A stretch of DNA of 64,000 nt from DATCJA01 sp963814955. GTDB lineage: Bacteria > Acidobacteriota > Vicinamibacteria > Vicinamibacterales > UBA2999. Below, piece by piece: positions 35,026-43,084 of the stretch. Numbering within the stretch: position 1 is the stretch's first letter; every line of letters begins with the position of its first letter. The stretch is taken from contig CAWFEX010000004.1 of the NCBI GenBank assembly GCA_963814955.1, positions 930,001 to 994,000 on the forward strand, read 5' to 3'. Below the pieces are notes generated by a model. It was not told where the DNA came from and did no database searches. It saw only the letters and a list, made by a program, of their open reading frames with translations. The position numbers and the translations under genes are program-made.

Positions 35026-35838
35026 ATGCTCCAGATCAGTCGGCTGTCAAAAACGTTCAATCCGGGCACCGTCAACGAAGTCAGGGCACTCACGGATGTG
35101 TCGCTGGAGCTGCGGCAAGGCTCCTTTCTGATCATCATCGGGACGAACGGTTCGGGAAAGTCGACGCTGCTCAACGCGGTGGCGGGATCGTTCTTCCCCG
35201 ACAGCGGGTCGATCACGCTTGCGGGCGAGCAGATCACGAAGTGGCCGGAGCATCGGCGCGCGAAGTACATCGGACGCGTGTTCCAGAACCCCTTCAGCGG
35301 CACCGCGCCGACGATGTCGATTGCCGAGAACCTGACGTTGGCCTCGCGGCGTGGCAGACGGCGCGGCATCGGCTGGGCCGTCAACCGGCGCGCCGCGAAC
35401 GAGCTTCGCGACCGGATTCGTTCGCTCAATATGGGTCTCGAAGACCGGCTCGACAACGCGATCGGCAGCCTGTCGGGAGGCCAGCGGCAGGCGCTGACGC
35501 TTCTGATGGCCTCGTGGCTGAAGCCGGAGCTGCTCCTGCTCGACGAACACACGGCCGCACTCGACCCGAAGAGCGCCGAACAGGTGATCCGCCTCACCCA
35601 CGACATCATCGAGCGCGACAAGCTGAGCACGTTGATGGTGACGCATTCGATGCACCAGGCCGTGAACCTCGGCGACCGGATCGTGATGATGCACAAGGGA
35701 CGGATCCTGCACGACCTCCAGGGAAGCGAGCGCGCCCGTGCGCGCCCGGAGGACCTCCTCGGCCGGTTCGAGGAGGTGCGGCGCCGCGAGCAGCTCGACG
35801 CGTCGCTCGCCGAAATCCTGATGCGGAATTACGTCTGA
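35026..35838 (+). CDS. ABC transporter ATP-binding protein (TrpZ-like)
   Basis: 270 residues. Walker A GTNGSGKST, Q-loop FQNPFSGTAPTMSIAENL, signature LSGGQRQAL, Walker B LLLLDEHTAALD and switch His in VTHSMHQAV are all intact. Drives the importer with the permease immediately upstream. Last gene of the operon; it ends 31 bp before the convergent DUF892 gene. Confidence 0.93.
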   Translation: MLQISRLSKTFNPGTVNEVRALTDVSLELRQGSFLIIIGTNGSGKSTLLNAVAGSFFPDSGSITLAGEQITKWPEHRRAKYIGRVFQNPFSGTAPTMSIAENLTLASRRGRRRGIGWAVNRRAANELRDRIRSLNMGLEDRLDNAIGSLSGGQRQALTLLMASWLKPELLLLDEHTAALDPKSAEQVIRLTHDIIERDKLSTLMVTHSMHQAVNLGDRIVMMHKGRILHDLQGSERARARPEDLLGRFEEVRRREQLDASLAEILMRNYV

Positions 35839-35869
35839 CGCAGAATGACGCTGCCCTTCAGCAGCGTCT

Positions 35870-36723
35870 TCATCTTCGCTTTGATTTCTGCGTGCCTTTC
35901 TTTGTCTTTCTCTTGCTGCCCGTTCCCGACGTGTTACGCAATGTTGTCCGCCGACGCGAAGTCGATGGCGCCGTACCGGTAACGCGGCGTGCTTGCGAAC
36001 GAGCCGACGACGCAATGTCGCCCGCCATGTGACTGGCAGCTGCAATCGCTCCTCCGACGGACGAGGTAACCTGCTCGCCGATATTCGAGATGCTGCGATT
36101 GGTGCGCTGATTCCGTCCGAGGCCGACCGTATCCGCTGCGCGCTTCACCGCTCGCGCGCCTATTCCGACCGCCCGTCCGGCGAATACTGCCGTTTGTTCC
36201 AGCAATCCCGCACCAACCCTGTGCCACTCTTCGGCAGCCCTCTGATTGACTTTTCCTTCTGCGATGTCGGTCAGCTTCGTATCCGCGCGCTTCTCTTCCG
36301 ACAGTGTGTCTTCGAGAAGGCTCGCGACCCTTGGCTCGCCGAGTACCGGTGGCGTACGTACGCGCAGGACCGGTACGCGGCCATTTCATAATGCTCGACC
36401 TTCTGCGCGGACGTGATCATGACGGCATCGCGCAGAGCGCCTTCGGGCGTGGTGCTCACCACGGTATTGCCTTCACGGATCAGCCCGTGCATACCCTCGC
36501 ATCGCTTCGGCTGTGCAGCTTCGCCCAGGACGTCGAACGCCTGCTTAAGCCGCTTGATTTGACCTTCGGTCTCCCGCAAATGGTGTTCGAACGCCATTCG
36601 GAGTGCCGGCGTGCTCGCTCGCGCTGCAAAATCCGGTAGAACTTTCGTCAATTGCTGCTCTGCATCCAGAAGATCCCTGAGCTCCGTGATCAAATGCGAA
36701 CGCAGTGACTGGAGTTCGGCCAT
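35870..36723 (-). CDS. DUF892 (YciE/YciF-type) ferritin-like protein with basic tail, one frameshift
   Basis: N-terminal half: LITELRDLLDAEQQLTKVLP, KRCEGMHGLIREGN, SAQKVEHYEMAAY, i.e. the four-helix ferritin-like DUF892 domain whose Glu/His residues could bind two metals. The frame then fails (~36345), while the neighbouring frame gives LGEPRVASLLEDTLSEEKRA and goes on into a 110-residue tail (GLLEQTAVFAGRAVGIGARA) ending in a Lys/Arg-rich SKRKTKKGTQKSKRR. YciF-type proteins respond to osmotic and other stress. It follows DUF3618, holin-like and YihY genes on the same strand. Confidence 0.78.
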
Positions 36724-36738
36724 CAGGCAATTCCTTTC

Positions 36739-37323
36739 TTAAGTTGTCGGAGGAGGCGGCTCGAATCCGCGCCCGGTCGCATCTCCGCTGTTGAGTTGGC
36801 TCGCGCGCCAGACGCTCCAGCAGGCGGCCAGGCCGGCGCACCCGCCGACTAAGAAGCGCTGCGTGGTGCTGCCGCGAGGATGCGAAAGCGCAGGCCGGTC
36901 GGCGGCGGCAGCACGCTCGAGATTGTGGTGAGAGCCATTTCGCGACCGCATTGCGGCCCGCGCCACAAATGCGGCCGCTGCGACGCCAGCGATGGCGAAC
37001 GGAATCGGATTGGTTCGCGCGGCGTCGATCATGCGTTTGGCGTCGAACGCCGGGCCATTGCCGTTCCCCAGCATGCCGTTGGTCTTCGCGGCGAGCCGCT
37101 TGACGCGACCAACGGTGGCATCCTTGACACTCTGTGCCGCGTCGTTGACCAGCCGCCTTGGGCTCAGGCGCGCTTGAATGGCATCTAGCAGCTGGCTCAT
37201 CTCCGCGCGTGTCTGTTCGATCTGCGATCGAATTTCGGTGGTCGTGGCCGAAGGGGCCTTCGCACCTGGCGATCGGGAATCCGCGGCCGACTCGCCGTTT
37301 ACCGGGTTTGACTCCTGAGCCAT
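36739..37323 (-). CDS. DUF3618 protein
   Basis: 194 residues. The DUF3618 motif TEIRSQIEQTRAEMSQLLDA followed by IQARLSPRRLV is near the N-terminus, then an amphipathic segment, a hydrophobic stretch NPIPFAIAGVAAAAFVARAA and a second one near the C-terminus (FLVGGCAGLAACWSV). Role unknown; members are usually encoded with holin-like DUF1469 and YihY proteins, as here. Its start lies 24 bp inside the upstream gene's 3' end (overlap 37299-37323), so they are co-translated. Confidence 0.85.
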   Translation of the reverse strand: MAQESNPVNGESAADSRSPGAKAPSATTTEIRSQIEQTRAEMSQLLDAIQARLSPRRLVNDAAQSVKDATVGRVKRLAAKTNGMLGNGNGPAFDAKRMIDAARTNPIPFAIAGVAAAAFVARAAMRSRNGSHHNLERAAAADRPALSHPRGSTTQRFLVGGCAGLAACWSVWRASQLNSGDATGRGFEPPPPTT

Positions 37324-37694
37324 TGCGCATCCTCCTTCAGTGTTTCAATCGTCTCGCGTGGCACCAGTTGCTCCGGACGAAGAGCGGCGAGCCCGGACCG
37401 GATGAGAACGTAGCCGGTTCCCGCAACCACAACGCCTCCCAGAAGTGCTCCTGCCCACGCAGGCAGTCCCAATGCGATCAAACCGAGGACGATGGCTGCG
37501 ACGATCGCCAGCAAACCGCCGTACGCGAGCAGCCCACCGCCGACGACAAATGCCGCGCCTCGGGCCATTGTCGAGGCTTTTTCGGTGAGCTCGGTCTTCG
37601 CGAGCTGAAGTTCCTGGTGGATCAACGTCCGAGCCTCTTGCGAGAGATCGGCGAACATCTGTCCCAGCGATCGATCATCAGTGGTGATTGCCAT
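37299..37694 (-). CDS. phage-holin-superfamily-like (DUF1469/holin 3_6) membrane protein
   Basis: 131 residues: N-terminal amphipathic helix SLGQMFADLSQEARTLIHQE, then two membrane helices (GGGLLAYGGLLAIVAAIVLG and PAWAGALLGGVVVAGTGYVL) and a charged tail. This is the usual holin_3_6 layout of bacterial envelope proteins; despite the name it is not evidence for a prophage. Middle gene of the YihY-DUF1469-DUF3618-DUF892 set. Confidence 0.87.
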   Translation of the reverse strand: MAITTDDRSLGQMFADLSQEARTLIHQELQLAKTELTEKASTMARGAAFVVGGGLLAYGGLLAIVAAIVLGLIALGLPAWAGALLGGVVVAGTGYVLIRSGLAALRPEQLVPRETIETLKEDAQWLRSQTR

Positions 37695-37712
37695 ATTGGG
37701 CCCCTTTTGACG

Positions 37713-38804
37713 TTATGCCGCGGCCTCGCGACGTCGCCTGAGCCGGTTCCACAACCGCGTCGCAATCAGCGAGACGCCGACTGCGACTCCGAGTGTCCGG
37801 TCGGCGGCCGATGGCGTCGCCTGATAAGCAGCCACTGGCTGCCGGTGGGCGGGAGGCGAAGCAGGTTGCATCTCTTGGAGCCGCCGCGCCTCATACGCTC
37901 GCGCAGCCGCGACGCCAATTTTCTTCCTCTGGCCTGGGACCTTCTCGCCCGGCTCCTTGCCCCACGGCGACGCATGCTCGATCTCGGCGTTCATTTCGGC
38001 ACCGACGAGAATGGCGAGACCTGACATGTAGAACCACAAGAGGAGCACGATGACGCCGCCGACCGCTCCGTAGGTGGCGTTGTAATCCGCAAAGTTGGCC
38101 ACGTAAAACTTGAACACCAGCGACACGATGACCCAGAGGAGCGTGCCGACGATCGCACCTGGTGTAATCCACGCCCAATCCTGCTCGGCGTCGGGCGCGA
38201 AGTAATACACAAGGCCTACCGCCGACGACACGAGGAAGAACGCCAGCGGCCACTGCAGGATCTTCCACGTCCATTCGAAAGCGGCGCCGAGACCGAAGGC
38301 GGACGCGAGGTGTTCCGCTACCGTGGGCCCGGCGACAATGAGACTGAACGAAACGAGGATCATTACGGCGAGCGCGACCGTAAGACCAATAGCCGTCAGG
38401 CGCACCTTCCACCACGGGCGTCCTTCTTCGATGTCGTACGCGCGGTTGAGGCTGCCGATAATCGCCACGACGGCGGCGGAACTGCTCCAAATCGCGCCGA
38501 GGATTCCGACCGTGAGGATTCCGCCGCTATCCGCGTTCGACACGCGCCTAAGTTGCTCTTCCAGGAACGAGATGATCTCGGCAGGGGCGATGGGCCGCAG
38601 CGCACGCACGATCTCGTCGATAAAGTTCGTGAGCGGAAAGAAACTGGCCAGCGCGAGCACGAAGAGGAGGGCGGGGAACAGCGCGAGGAAGAAGTAATAG
38701 GCGAGTTGCGCCGCAAGACCTAGAGCATCGTCCTCGCTCGTGTCTTTGAGCGTGCGCTTCAGCAGTTCACCCCAGCTCAAGGGAATGTCGAACGCCTTCA
38801 ACAT
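37713..38804 (-). CDS. YihY/BrkB family membrane protein
   Basis: 363 residues with six to seven membrane helices. The family start SWGELLKRTLKDTSEDDALG is followed by LAAQLAYYFFLALFPALLFV, then YNATYGAVGGVIVLLLWFYM and ILVGAEMNAEIEHA, all typical. Earlier called ribonuclease BN or serum-resistance protein; its actual function is unsettled, perhaps envelope integrity. The ~95-residue C-terminal tail is Pro/Ala-rich. First gene of the minus-strand set reaching down to 35870. Confidence 0.92.
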   Translation of the reverse strand: MLKAFDIPLSWGELLKRTLKDTSEDDALGLAAQLAYYFFLALFPALLFVLALASFFPLTNFIDEIVRALRPIAPAEIISFLEEQLRRVSNADSGGILTVGILGAIWSSSAAVVAIIGSLNRAYDIEEGRPWWKVRLTAIGLTVALAVMILVSFSLIVAGPTVAEHLASAFGLGAAFEWTWKILQWPLAFFLVSSAVGLVYYFAPDAEQDWAWITPGAIVGTLLWVIVSLVFKFYVANFADYNATYGAVGGVIVLLLWFYMSGLAILVGAEMNAEIEHASPWGKEPGEKVPGQRKKIGVAAARAYEARRLQEMQPASPPAHRQPVAAYQATPSAADRTLGVAVGVSLIATRLWNRLRRRREAAA

Positions 38805-38989
38805 GACAGCTCATCTCGTGCAACCCTACTGCCATTAATCGCGTATTTGAGCGTCGCCCCGCGGTGTCGCCGCATTTGCGTACTCAAAGAGCTCGTGGAG
38901 TGTGCTCCAGCCTTGGCCGCCATGCAATCGGGCTGTCGAGGCTCAACCGTTCATTCAGCCGGAATTCGTGCTCACGCTCTAACTTCCAG

Positions 38990-39466
38990 TCAACTGGCGG
39001 AGCGGGTCGCAGGGGGCGGCGGGATGGGATCCGCCGGATCGGGCCAGTACACCCGCGACAAGTAATGCAGCGCGATACTTGCGCCCCAGCGGTTGGGGGC
39101 TGTCCAGACAAGCAGCGCCAACAACACAACCACCATCGTCACGCCCAACACAGGATGCGAACGGACCACGCCGAAATAAATCAAGACGATCAACACGGCA
39201 ATGGGCAGCCGATCGCCGAGGATGGTGAAAGCCCACGTATCACCGGGATTACGTGCGAAGACCAAACCGCAGATCGAACAGCGTTCTTCAAAATGGAACC
39301 ACCCGGAAAACAGTCGCCCTTCGCCGCAGTGCGGGCAGCGCTTGCGCAACCCGCGCCGGAGCGCCGTTCTGATCAATTTCGAGGGGAAGGGTCGCGGACC
39401 TTCGGCCTGAGGCACCCGCGAATTGTTAGGGAATAAGGACGATTCCGCAACGAGGACCGGATTCAC
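38990..39466 (-). CDS. DUF983 zinc-ribbon membrane protein
   Basis: 158 residues. RGLRKRCPHCGEGRLFSGWF and CSICGLVFARNPGDTW supply two CxxC pairs, then two membrane helices (LPIAVLIVLIYFGVVRS and LGVTMVVVLLALLVWTA), matching DUF983. In other bacteria the gene often sits near cytochrome oxidase genes, not here. The start may be later than 39466; the first ~30 residues are not conserved-looking. Confidence 0.83.
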   Translation of the reverse strand: MNPVLVAESSLFPNNSRVPQAEGPRPFPSKLIRTALRRGLRKRCPHCGEGRLFSGWFHFEERCSICGLVFARNPGDTWAFTILGDRLPIAVLIVLIYFGVVRSHPVLGVTMVVVLLALLVWTAPNRWGASIALHYLSRVYWPDPADPIPPPPATRSAS

Positions 39467-39651
39467 CGGCTTTCGCGGTGGATGCGGGTACGCGTCATAT
39501 TGGGTACGTCTGGCAGTTCCTCGTTGATCTCGTTGGCCAGATCTTCAGGCCCACCCTCCTGCAGCAGAGGATACTCCGCGCGCTCGATTCTTCACGTCTG
39601 ATGCGCGCTCGTACGGATCAGTCGGCGGGAAGAAGACGCGAAAACGCGCTT

Positions 39652-40071
39652 TCAGCGAGTCTGTTCGCATGGAGAGCCGCTCAGGACGACAAGCAGGATC
39701 AGTGGGCGCTTGCCGCGATGGAGCATCCCATGCGCTGTTCCTCGTGGCAGCACGACAAGACTTCCCGCCGCGAGTCCGGTATCGCGCCCCGCCATCCGGA
39801 CGGCGCCCTCGCCCGCTACGACGTAGTAGTTAACTTCTGCGGTGTCGTACAGGCGCTGCGCTTGATCCTGGTTCAACTGGACCAGTGTCGTCCGCGTGTT
39901 GCCACTGCACGCGAGGAGTGTTTCCCGCCGAGGCTCGGTTCCCGAGATCAACTCGCGTTCAATGAGGTTGACAATCGACATTGCCTGTGGCTGCGCAGCT
40001 CCGGCGGTCGAGGATTCTTGTGCGAAGACTGACGGCGCGACTAGGAGGACACCGATGATGATGCTTCTCAT
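39652..40071 (-). CDS. secreted cupin-domain protein
   Basis: 139 residues with a signal peptide (SIIIGVLLVAPSVFA) and one cupin barrel: YYVVAGEGAVRMAG and SLVVLPRGTAHGML are the two cupin motifs. The first motif lacks the usual HxH pair, so metal binding may be weak. Periplasmic, function unknown. It ends in ILLVVLSGSPCEQTR, a plausible natural end. Confidence 0.72.
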   Translation of the reverse strand: MRSIIIGVLLVAPSVFAQESSTAGAAQPQAMSIVNLIERELISGTEPRRETLLACSGNTRTTLVQLNQDQAQRLYDTAEVNYYVVAGEGAVRMAGRDTGLAAGSLVVLPRGTAHGMLHRGKRPLILLVVLSGSPCEQTR

Positions 40072-40312
40072 GGGTATGCCGACAGCAGGGCATATGCCAA
40101 TCTCGCGGAAACGGCGGCATCAAGCTCATGCGAAAGGCTCGCGTCCCCATGACGCCTGCGTGACCCCTCCTTCGGATTCGGGGGGGAAGCCGGCAGTCAC
40201 GCGTGGGCGAATGGTTTGTGGCTCGGTTTGATAGACCACCGGCTTCTGCGAGATCGGGTGGTATAGGCTAACCGACGCGCCGACTGGCGCTCCGGCAAGA
40301 CGCCGACATGAA

Positions 40313-41482
40313 ATGGTTATAGGAACTGCCCGCTCCGTCGATTACGACGCGGTCATCGTCGGTGCCAGGTGCGCCGGGGCCGCCACGGCGATGCTCCTGG
40401 CGCGCCGTGGCTTGCGCGTGCTGATGATCGACCGGACTCGCTACGGAACTGACACCCTTTCAACCCACGCGCTCATGCGCGGCGGCGTCCTGCAGCTGCA
40501 TCGCTGGGGCATTCTCGAGCGAATCAGGGCGGCGGGTACGCCGGTGATTCACGACACGTCTTTCCATTACGCTGGCGACATCGTGAACGTGGCGATCAAG
40601 CCACATAACGGCGTCGACGGTCTTTACGCGCCGCGGCGTACGATCATTGATGCACTGCTGGTGGATGCTGCGCGCGAGGCCGGCGCCGAGGTGGCGTTCG
40701 AGACGCGCCTCATCGATCTGGTTCGTGGCGACGACGGGCGCGTGAGCGGCGTGCGCTTCAGTCGCCGCGACGCACCCGAGCGTCAGGTGACCGCCGACCT
40801 CGTCATTGGCGCCGACGGTTTCAAGTCCACGGTCGCCCGTCTGGTCGGAGCGTCACCGTACCGCGTCGGTGCCCACACAACGGCCGTGCTCTTCAGCTAC
40901 TGGTCGGGCATGGGACTCGATGGATACCACTGGTATTTCCGACCGGGCGTGAGCGCGGGTGTCGTTCCCACCAACGACGGCCTGACCTGCGTGTTCGTGT
41001 CGGTACCGCCGAGCCGCTTCCACGCCGAAGCGCGGCTGGGGCGTGCCGCTGTGCACCGTCGGATCCTGGAGGAGTGTGACGCGCAGCTATCGGCCATGGT
41101 GGACGGCGCTGACCGAGTGGAAGAGTACCGAGGGTTTTCGGGACAGGCGGGCTTCTTTCGGCAGTCGTTCGGACCCGGGTGGGCCCTCGTGGGCGACGCG
41201 GGCTACTTCAAGGATCCGCTGACCGCCCACGGCATCACAGATGCGCTCATCGACGCCGAACTCCTGGCGAACGCGGCAGCCAACGGTGCCGAACGCGCGC
41301 TTGCCGCGTACCAAACAGCTCGCGACGAGAGAGCGACGGAACTCTTTAGAGTGACCGACGCCGTCGCCTCATTCGACTGGGATCTCACCAGCCTTCAGCA
41401 GCTCCATCGTTCGCTGAGCGAGGAGATGAAGAAGGAAACACTCGGGGTCAGCTCTTTACCTGAAGCGGGATTACACCGGTAA
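40313..41482 (+). CDS. FAD-dependent oxidoreductase, paralogue of the 8238 gene
   Basis: 389 residues. Rossmann motif YDAVIVGARCAGAATAMLLA, then DTLSTHALMRGGVLQLHRWG, YAPRRTIIDALLVDAA, LVIGADGFKSTVARLVG and GWALVGDAGYFKDPLTAHGI. It is collinear with the flavoprotein at 8238-9519. Predicted cytosolic NAD(P)H-dependent oxygenase or reductase of a hydrophobic substrate. No regulator gene adjoins it. It is intact, which supports the proposed one-base error in the other copy. Confidence 0.9.
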   Translation: MVIGTARSVDYDAVIVGARCAGAATAMLLARRGLRVLMIDRTRYGTDTLSTHALMRGGVLQLHRWGILERIRAAGTPVIHDTSFHYAGDIVNVAIKPHNGVDGLYAPRRTIIDALLVDAAREAGAEVAFETRLIDLVRGDDGRVSGVRFSRRDAPERQVTADLVIGADGFKSTVARLVGASPYRVGAHTTAVLFSYWSGMGLDGYHWYFRPGVSAGVVPTNDGLTCVFVSVPPSRFHAEARLGRAAVHRRILEECDAQLSAMVDGADRVEEYRGFSGQAGFFRQSFGPGWALVGDAGYFKDPLTAHGITDALIDAELLANAAANGAERALAAYQTARDERATELFRVTDAVASFDWDLTSLQQLHRSLSEEMKKETLGVSSLPEAGLHR

Positions 41483-41539
41483 AGCTCACCCATTCACTCG
41501 CGCGGTCTCTGCCGAGCGCCTACAGGCGTGCCCGATTGT

Positions 41540-41890
41540 CTAGGTTCCGAAAGAGATCGCCTCAGCAGGGGCCGCATCCGATGTCGTCGTTGCGTGCTGA
41601 TTCGCAAACTCCAACAGCACATCTGCATGGCACGGCTGATCGAGCGGGCACCAGCACGCCAGATTCTTCCCGCGCAGTGGATCGAGCAGCGTCGGATTCG
41701 CGCGCAACCGACGGATGAGGGTGTCCCGATACACCTCGACAACCACCCGTGCGTGATCGTCGGTCCACCAGAACTGCCCGGGCATCCATCGATGCCCCCA
41801 TCGTGTCTCCCGTCCAACATAGACGGTGTTTGGAGGCAGCGTCCATCCTCTCACTCGCTGGCGCTGAATTCGTTTCGGTCGTTCTCTCAT
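41540..41890 (-). CDS. DUF4326 protein
   Basis: About 116 residues from MRERPKRIQRQRVRGW at 41890 (an upstream ATG adds a few residues). DUF4326 signature: RVRGWTLPPNTVYVGRETRW, then a helix, and the C-terminal KNLACWCPLDQPCHADVLLE with Cys/His residues that could bind a metal. The family is common in phages and plasmids and its role is unknown. Its position at the edge of a poorly coding stretch may mark a transferred piece. Confidence 0.8.
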   Translation of the reverse strand: MRERPKRIQRQRVRGWTLPPNTVYVGRETRWGHRWMPGQFWWTDDHARVVVEVYRDTLIRRLRANPTLLDPLRGKNLACWCPLDQPCHADVLLEFANQHATTTSDAAPAEAISFGT

Positions 41891-42661
41891 CCCAGTCCGA
41901 TTCCTCATCGATGACGTGCGGCACAACACCGTAATACCTCCGAGCGTGCTGCGACCGCTGTAGTAATGACGAACTCTCAGCCCTCTAGGTCACACCGCCG
42001 GCTGCGGCGGTCGGATTCGTTCTCCCTTTGCGCCGAACCAAGGTCAGCTCGGGCGCGCACAGGAGCAACAAATCACACCCATGCAACGCCGGTGTGTCAC
42101 TGGTGATGGATCGGAGGCAACACGCGACACCTGCCTGATGGTCCGCGTCCAATCGCGTGGAGCGAATCTGATGCCATCAAAAAGAGCCGGATTTGGTGGT
42201 GCCCGCTTCATGACGTCGGCATACGGATGACCTTTTCACTGGACTGAGCCAGAAGATAGGTCGTTCGCAATACCGAACAACACTGCAGGAGTGACGCGGT
42301 GATCGTGGCGAAACTGTGGCGGTACACCCACTGGCCCTCCGTAGGTATGCTCAGCTCTGGGTTTCGGTCGCTCCAAAAGGGGCGCCGTGTGTTCCGAATC
42401 GACACACGTCGAGCCAGGACGAGCAGCCATCAGGGTCGCGTGCCGGAGCAGCGGCGACCGGTACGCAAGTCGATTCGGTTCTGCTTCGCTACGCTGTATG
42501 TGAGTGGTGTGATGTACGCCAAGCGTGCAGCAAGTGCTTCGAGAGTTTCCGTCCGGTCGGCGCCACGGAGGGAACACGCGACCGAGCGGTGGTCAGCCAA
42601 GGTTGGTGGAAGATCCCATTGCGACGCCGCACGCGGATGGGCCACCGCGTAGTGGGATAAC
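41891..42661. other. 770-bp stretch without a convincing gene
   Basis: Overlapping frames on both strands exist but none has a recognisable domain, a good start or coherent codon use. A short GC palindrome (ACCGCCGGCTGCGGCGGT, 41992-42009) is visible. No tRNA or terminator recognised. Possibly decayed coding DNA. Confidence 0.5.
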
Positions 42662-42814
42662 CTAATCCTGAGAGTCGCCGCGATGTTGCGCGACCCATCC
42701 ATCGCTCACGGTTCCAACTTCAATGTGCTTGCGCGCGGAGGTCCGGCGCCGCCGGCGCGTGACGAGAAACGTGATCACGGCGATTACCACCACTCCGGCC
42801 GCCAGAGCCCCCAT
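42662..42814 (-). CDS. small single-span membrane protein
   Basis: 50 residues: ATG at 42814, a helix GALAAGVVVIAVITFLV, a run of basic residues (TRRRRRTSAR) and a short tail KHIEVGTVSDGWVAQHRGD. Such layout is common in small inner-membrane proteins. Not recognised as a family, and the start is uncertain because the frame is open for some codons upstream. Confidence 0.4.
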   Translation of the reverse strand: MGALAAGVVVIAVITFLVTRRRRRTSARKHIEVGTVSDGWVAQHRGDSQD

Positions 42815-43084
42815 GCTCCCATTGTCGGCGGATCGGGAGGGAGCAATAGTTAACCGGACCCGAGGTGACGGGGTCCCGCGTTACTGCCCGTTATTTCGCG
42901 GTGCGAAGAGCCGCGTCCGCGAATGTATTGTCGAAATACTCCGTCGATGTGCCTGGAATCTTCGCGCCCTGCGTCGGAGAAGACCGCGCGTACTCGGTGA
43001 CTAAACTCCCGACCGAAACGGCTGAGCGGATCAGTTGTGATATGTCGTGCGCGCTTGCGGAGCGCGTTATGCTGACCAAGAGTC

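Noticed and set aside
37299..37694. Prophage holin as evidence for a phage
   Set aside because: The holin_3_6 family is widespread in ordinary envelope operons, and no other phage gene is nearby.
40161..40191. Candidate rho-independent terminator before the third flavoprotein gene
   Set aside because: A CCTCC/GGGGG hairpin is possible, but there is no T-tract and the orientation to the neighbouring genes does not fit.
42236..42702. Overlapping frames of 80-117 residues on both strands
   Set aside because: Several frames compete, none has a ribosome-binding site or recognisable fold.
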